NCBI GenBank assembly: GCA_045124505.1 | Contig: JBGVLZ010000024.1 | Location: forward strand, 29,475 to 93,474 | Direction: 5' to 3' | DNA length: 64,000 bases | Origin: RGIG7213 sp045124505 | Lineage (GTDB): Bacteria > Bacillota > Clostridia > Oscillospirales > CAG-272 | In this document: positions 60,415 to 64,000 of the stretch, one piece after another | Position numbering within the stretch: position 1 is the first letter of the stretch | How the letters are laid out: each line of letters opens with the position of its first letter | Made by a program: the position numbers and the translations under genes | Notes under the pieces: model-generated | What the model saw: the letters and a program-made list of their open reading frames with translations, nothing else | Databases searched by the model: none | What the model was told of the DNA's origin: nothing

Positions 60415-61332
60415 TTACATATACATCATTTCCTCGTATGAGAGGCTTCTGTGAAACGCTTTATTTACGGCGTAGCCTGCAAGACGTGCCATTTCATCAA
60501 CTGCCACGTCGCAGTCCTTCGGACAGACGTAACTGCCCTTGTCGCTGTAGACACAGTCTATTATAGAATCTATGCGCTCATCGGTCATATTTGCGCAATT
60601 TTCAAGCGCATCACGCACAAGCGTGCGTGTGTCAATTACCATGGGAATACCGATACAAACGGTTTTTACACCGAAGATCTTTTCCGAAAGCTCGCCTCTG
60701 TCGTTTCCGACACCGCTTCCGGGACATATGCCCGTATCCGATATCTGAACAGTCTGGGCAAGCGAGGAAAGATTTCTGCAGGCAAGTGCATCAATTAAAA
60801 TGACCGTTGACGGCTTTACCATTTTTACAGCACCTTTTATCTGCTCTGCGGCTTCCATTCCCGTTTGTGCAATAACCCCCGGCACGAGTGCGGAAATGTC
60901 GCCAAGCCCTGCCGAATCGTAAATAGCTCTTTCGTATTCTTTTATGTGACGTGAAACAACGACGTTGTGTACGGCAAGCGGTCCTATTGCATCGGCTGTT
61001 ATATATCTGTTGCCGAGTCCTGCAACAAGCACGGGGGAATGTACGTCGCAAAGTGAGGAGATTATCTTCACCAGCTCATTTGCGGCACACTTGAATTTGT
61101 CAAAATCGCTCAGCCACAGCTTGCCTGTGTGCATAGAATAGTAATTTCCGATGGGCTTTCCGAGTATCTTTTCACCGTTTTCGTTGAATACAGAAATTTT
61201 TGTCGTTTTTATTCCGCATGCTTCGCTCGTTTCGTATTTTATGCCGTCAGGCTCGCCCTTGTGCTGTTTGGCGTATTCCTTCATGTATTCCTCACGTATT
61301 TCCGATGCCATATCAGTTCTTATATTTTTCAT
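60415..61332 (-). CDS. gpr: germination protease GPR
   Basis: GPR is the aspartic-type endopeptidase that degrades small acid-soluble spore proteins during germination. The 305-residue product has the family blocks GLGNRYITADAIGPLAVHNV, PGVIAQTGMEAAEQI, ILIDALACRNLSSLAQTVQI then SDTGICPGSGVGNDR, and VIDTRTL. I chose the ATG at 61332 because AAAGGAG precedes it; an upstream in-frame start adds ten basic residues. It supports sporulation ability along with spoVM. Confidence 0.96.
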   Translation of the reverse strand: MKNIRTDMASEIREEYMKEYAKQHKGEPDGIKYETSEACGIKTTKISVFNENGEKILGKPIGNYYSMHTGKLWLSDFDKFKCAANELVKIISSLCDVHSPVLVAGLGNRYITADAIGPLAVHNVVVSRHIKEYERAIYDSAGLGDISALVPGVIAQTGMEAAEQIKGAVKMVKPSTVILIDALACRNLSSLAQTVQISDTGICPGSGVGNDRGELSEKIFGVKTVCIGIPMVIDTRTLVRDALENCANMTDERIDSIIDCVYSDKGSYVCPKDCDVAVDEMARLAGYAVNKAFHRSLSYEEMMYM

Positions 61333-61445
61333 TTCGTTTCTCCTTTTGGATCTTGCAATCAAATATGCCCTCGTCGGGTATAATTTTTAAATGCGTTTTA
61401 CAGGACGGGAGCAAGCCGCCGCAAATTGATGATAGACAAAAAAAG

Positions 61446-61486
61446 AAAACTCCATACAATTCCGAGGAATTATACGGAGTTTTTTT
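61446..61486. terminator. Terminator between gpr and the PLP enzyme gene
   Basis: AAAACTCC and GGAGTTTT pair with an inner ATTCC/GGAAT stem, with A- and T-rich flanks on both sides; it serves the minus-strand gene ending at 61496. Confidence 0.8.
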
Positions 61487-61495
61487 GTGCTTTGC

Positions 61496-62473
61496 TTATC
61501 TTATCATATCGAAATAAAGGGGTGAGCCGCCTGTGTGGATAAACAGTATCTTTTTACCCTTTATGCCGTGCTCGATAAGGTATTTTTCAGTACCTGTGTA
61601 CGCTTTGCCCGTGTATGTGGGGTCAAGCTCGATACCGTTTTTGCGCATCATTTCGATGCAGTTGTTTCTTATTTCATCATCTGCCAAGCCGTAGCCGCCG
61701 CAAAGGTAATCTGCGGTGAAATTAAGCTCCTTTTTGACGATCTCGGGATCGGGCTTGCTGTTTTCGTAGCGTGCGAAGTAGTTTGTTATATGCTCATTGA
61801 GCTTCATGACGCCTCTTTCCTGTGCTCTTGCCGTGGAAATACCGACGATTGTGGGGTTGGGTGTGCCTGCCTTGCCGTAATCGGGGTGGAGCATCTTACC
61901 GATGAGAAGACCGCCTGTTGTTGTACCTGCTCCGCAAGCGGAGAATATGTAGTCGAAGTGAAGCCCTGTCTGTACCATATAATCGTAAATTTCTGCATAT
62001 GTATCTCTATAGGCTGTACATTCTGCCGTTATTGCGTGAGGATCGTTTACGAAGTACGATTTTTTGCCTTCTGCGGAAAGCTTGTCCTGAAGCTGTTTGA
62101 GTACGTCGTCAACTTCAGCCTTTGCACATTCTACTATCTTTGCGCCGAAAAGCTCTGCCATTGTGCCGTTGAATGCACGTGCACAGCCGTGGTCATCATC
62201 GTAAACGGAGATCATGTAACATTCAATGCCGAGTGAGCAGCAAAGGTTTGTTGTAACACGGCAGAGGTTTGACAGCTTGTTTCCGTAGGTGATAAGCACG
62301 TCACAGCCCTCGTCGAGCATATCCATGATTATTTTCTGCGCAATACGTACCTTGTTTCCGCCGAATGAAAACGGCTGAAGGTCATCACGCTTGAGATAGA
62401 TCTCATTTCCCGTGTCATGCAGGGGCGTTATGGGGTGTATGGGTGTGTTGCAAATAGCATCACAAAGTTTCAT
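61496..62473 (-). CDS. PLP-dependent D-cysteine desulfhydrase / ACC deaminase-like enzyme
   Basis: The 325-residue product is a fold-type II PLP enzyme. It begins with NTPIHPITPLHDTGNEIYLKRDDLQPFSFGGNKVR, in which the Lys of GGNKVR binds PLP, and has SACGAGTTTGGLLIG, the phosphate-binding loop, and HTGGSPLYF near the C-terminus. Candidates are D-cysteine desulfhydrase, ACC deaminase or diaminopropionate ammonia-lyase-like activity; sequence alone does not decide. It stands alone, with the SDR gene upstream on the same strand. Confidence 0.88.
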   Translation of the reverse strand: MKLCDAICNTPIHPITPLHDTGNEIYLKRDDLQPFSFGGNKVRIAQKIIMDMLDEGCDVLITYGNKLSNLCRVTTNLCCSLGIECYMISVYDDDHGCARAFNGTMAELFGAKIVECAKAEVDDVLKQLQDKLSAEGKKSYFVNDPHAITAECTAYRDTYAEIYDYMVQTGLHFDYIFSACGAGTTTGGLLIGKMLHPDYGKAGTPNPTIVGISTARAQERGVMKLNEHITNYFARYENSKPDPEIVKKELNFTADYLCGGYGLADDEIRNNCIEMMRKNGIELDPTYTGKAYTGTEKYLIEHGIKGKKILFIHTGGSPLYFDMIR

Positions 62474-62514
62474 TTTGTATTCCTTCCCGAAATTATATAT
62501 AATTTCAATTGTAT

Positions 62515-63243
62515 TTAAAGTATATATCCGCCGTCGACGGTTATTGTCTGTCCTGTTATGAAATCGGATGCGGGGGATGCCAAAAACAGCATCACACCTG
62601 CAACATCCTCGGGCGTACCGGAGCGTCCAAGCGGTGTTTTTTCGATTATTTCTTCAACCGCCTCGGATGAGAGCGTACTGTTCATTTCCGTTTCGATAAA
62701 GCCCGGAGCGATGCAGTTTACGGTAATTCCCGACGGCGCTTCTTCCTTGGCAAGTGCCTTTGTAAAGCCGATAATTGCCGCCTTTGATGCAGAGTAATGC
62801 ACCTCGCACGATGCGCCGGAAAGCCCCCACATTGAGGAAATGTTGATTATTTTGCCCACGCTTTCACGCAAAAGCGGCAGAACTGCGCGTGTCAGTAAAA
62901 ATGCACCCTTGACGTTGACATCCATCATTCTGTCCCACATTTGCTCCGTTATGTTTTCCAAAACGGCAAATTCGGACACGCCTGCGTTGTTTATCAGAAC
63001 ATCGACGGTGTTGAATTTGTACTGGCAAAGAGAAACGGCACGGCGGACATCAGATTCGCTTGTTATGTCGCACCTGCAGGCATAAACGCTTTTGCCCTGT
63101 GAGGTAAGCTCATCGCATAAGCTTAAGGCTTTTTCTTCGCTTTTATTGTACAGCATAAAGACGTTAAATCCGCTGTTTGCAAAGGAACGCACGGCGCATC
63201 TGCCGATGCCGCCGGAGGCGCCGGATATTATCACAGTCTTCAT
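62515..63243 (-). CDS. SDR family oxidoreductase (FabG-like)
   Basis: The 242-residue product is a classical short-chain dehydrogenase: cofactor motif SGASGGIGRCA, NNAG block LINNAGVSEFAVLE, catalytic Ser in NISSMWGLSG, YSASK with the catalytic Tyr and Lys, and IAPGFIETEM. Sequence is like 3-oxoacyl-ACP reductase FabG, but no other fatty-acid gene is nearby, so the substrate is open. The ATG at 63243 has no strong ribosome site. Confidence 0.9.
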   Translation of the reverse strand: MKTVIISGASGGIGRCAVRSFANSGFNVFMLYNKSEEKALSLCDELTSQGKSVYACRCDITSESDVRRAVSLCQYKFNTVDVLINNAGVSEFAVLENITEQMWDRMMDVNVKGAFLLTRAVLPLLRESVGKIINISSMWGLSGASCEVHYSASKAAIIGFTKALAKEEAPSGITVNCIAPGFIETEMNSTLSSEAVEEIIEKTPLGRSGTPEDVAGVMLFLASPASDFITGQTITVDGGYIL

Positions 63244-63403
63244 AAATGACTCCGAACAGTTAATTAATTATTTATTTACATTATACCAAGAGTTAGCAGA
63301 TTTATGTTGACAAAACATCACTCAAATGTTTATTAAAACAAACTTTCAAAAAAGGAAAATTTGCTTAATTTTTAATTAATTTTGATAAAATTTTAAAAAG
63401 TTA

Positions 63404-63432
63404 TTGACAAACACAAAAGAGTGTGGTAAAAT
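63404..63432 (+). promoter_or_regulatory. Consensus promoter for the small surface-protein gene
   Basis: TTGACA (63404-63409), 17 bases, TAAAAT (63427-63432). The AT-rich block 63244-63403 holds no gene. Confidence 0.85.
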
Positions 63433-63463
63433 GAACGCACAGAGAAGAAGGAGGCGGTAAATT

Positions 63464-63694
63464 GTGAACATAAAAAAGATAATTTCGGTCGTTATGATCT
63501 TTGCTTTTTTAAGCACGGTGTTCGTGTCTGTTTCTGCAATTGCCGCAGATCATGCAAATAACGATGCTGCACAGACGTCAGAGCAGGTGGTAAATCCCAT
63601 GACAGGCGATTTTGTATTCGGCATATTCGTTGCCGCCGCACTTGTTGCCATTTTGATCCTGTACCTCGTAATGAGGAAAAAATACGTAAATTGA
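63464..63694 (+). CDS. 76-residue exported protein with sorting-like C-terminus
   Basis: Start is GTG 63464 with AAGGAGGCGG upstream. The product has a signal peptide (MNIKKIISVVMIFAFLSTVF, then VSVSAIAA), a very short mature part (DHANNDAAQTSEQVV), then NPMTGD followed by a hydrophobic helix (FVFGIFVAAALVAILILYLV) and a basic MRKKYVN tail. That resembles the NPxTG-type cell-wall sorting signals with almost no domain between signal and anchor. It has its own strong promoter and terminator. Family not recognised. Confidence 0.85.
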   Translation: MNIKKIISVVMIFAFLSTVFVSVSAIAADHANNDAAQTSEQVVNPMTGDFVFGIFVAAALVAILILYLVMRKKYVN

Positions 63695-63709
63695 AAGTAA
63701 TATATGATT

Positions 63710-63741
63710 AAAAGCGGACGAGTATCATCGTCCGCTTTTAT
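63710..63741 (+). terminator. Terminator after the small surface-protein gene
   Basis: AAAAGCGGACGA and TCGTCCGCTTTT pair around GTATCA, ending in T residues. Confidence 0.9.
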
Positions 63742-63769
63742 TTATTTAAATCGGTTAATACGGGAATAA

Positions 63770-64000
63770 TGTTATCCGAGTAAAGGTGTTTAATTTTCAC
63801 GGGACGTCGTCACTTTGCAAAGCAAAGTGATTGCGTCTTGTCCCCTACGGTATGCGGACGTGCGATGCACGCCCCTACGGTCTTGCGTGTTCGGGGGGTG
63901 CCTGTAGGGGCGGTTCACGAACCGCCCGTTTTAAACCCATTTAATCGAATTTTATTGACACCTCATCCGTCAGGCTTCGCCTGCCACCTTCCGCCACTGG
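63770..64000. repeat. Palindromic repeat mosaic at the right edge
   Basis: No gene seen. A GGGACGTCG...GTCCCCTACGG unit has its core replaced by CACTTTGCAAAGCAAAGTG (about 63810-63828); GTGCGATGCAC, GGTTCACGAACC and the GACACCTCATCC / CAGGCTTCGCCTG module follow up to the window end. Confidence 0.88.

Overview
The window looks like the chromosome of an endospore-forming anaerobic clostridium (Firmicutes, class Clostridia; I lean towards an Oscillospirales-like lineage but cannot prove the order). Reasons: low-GC Gram-positive gene types (dnaA with nearby DnaA boxes, mrnC, yhaN/yhaO-type nuclease pair, DUF4364), sporulation genes (a 23-codon spoVM and the germination protease gpr), an Rnf complex in the clostridial order C-D-G-E-A-B, pyruvate phosphate dikinase, and an anaerobic ribonucleotide reductase activase. 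dnaA plus a DnaA-box cluster at the left edge and a perfect parS site near 59.8 kb place the window close to the replication origin.

Layout. 0-2.5 kb: DnaA boxes, dnaA (minus) and a dense palindromic-repeat array. 2.5-6.2 kb: nadE-glyA, then a small membrane protein and spoVM. 6.5-14 kb, minus strand: AI-2E-family permease, secreted CHAP/SH3 protein, two membrane proteins and secA. 14.1-17.7 kb, minus strand: a translationally coupled operon rsmG-ribF-RAYT2-mrnC-membrane protein-RAYT1, in which two REP-associated tyrosine transposases sit between housekeeping genes. 18.6-22.9 kb: yhaN/yhaO-like pair and a D,D-carboxypeptidase lipoprotein. 23.5-31.7 kb, plus strand: dus, YfhO-like protein, SGNH hydrolase, ilvE, RluA-type synthase, DUF3810 protein. 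32.2-34.8 kb: ppdK.

34.8-47.1 kb is an AT-richer integrative element. It carries at its right end a large serine recombinase preceded by ParB-like, PC4-like and small genes and by an array of nine degenerate direct repeats. Its cargo is a five-gene minus-strand operon: XRE regulator, BcgI-like fused restriction-methylase, specificity subunit, DUF262 protein, HEPN protein. It also holds TnpV, a DUF6809 protein, a small XRE protein and a second protein with a HEPN-like motif. This defence operon is the best candidate for a little-described system. 47.1-50.7 kb holds small accessory genes with a duplicated 215-bp tail, and a MATE transporter. 50.8-53.5 kb: DUF4364 protein, sigma factor, zinc-ribbon protein, nrdG. 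54.0-59.8 kb: rnfCDGEAB, soj-like parA and parS. 60.4-63.7 kb: gpr, a PLP-dependent deaminase/desulfhydrase-like enzyme, an SDR oxidoreductase and a tiny protein with a C-terminal sorting-like signal.

Most intergenic gaps are filled with mosaics of GC-rich palindromic repeats that share flanks such as GTAGGGG/CCCCTAC but have different self-complementary cores. Copies of the same repeats lie in frame inside both transposase genes. I see no rRNA, no convincing tRNA and no CRISPR array.
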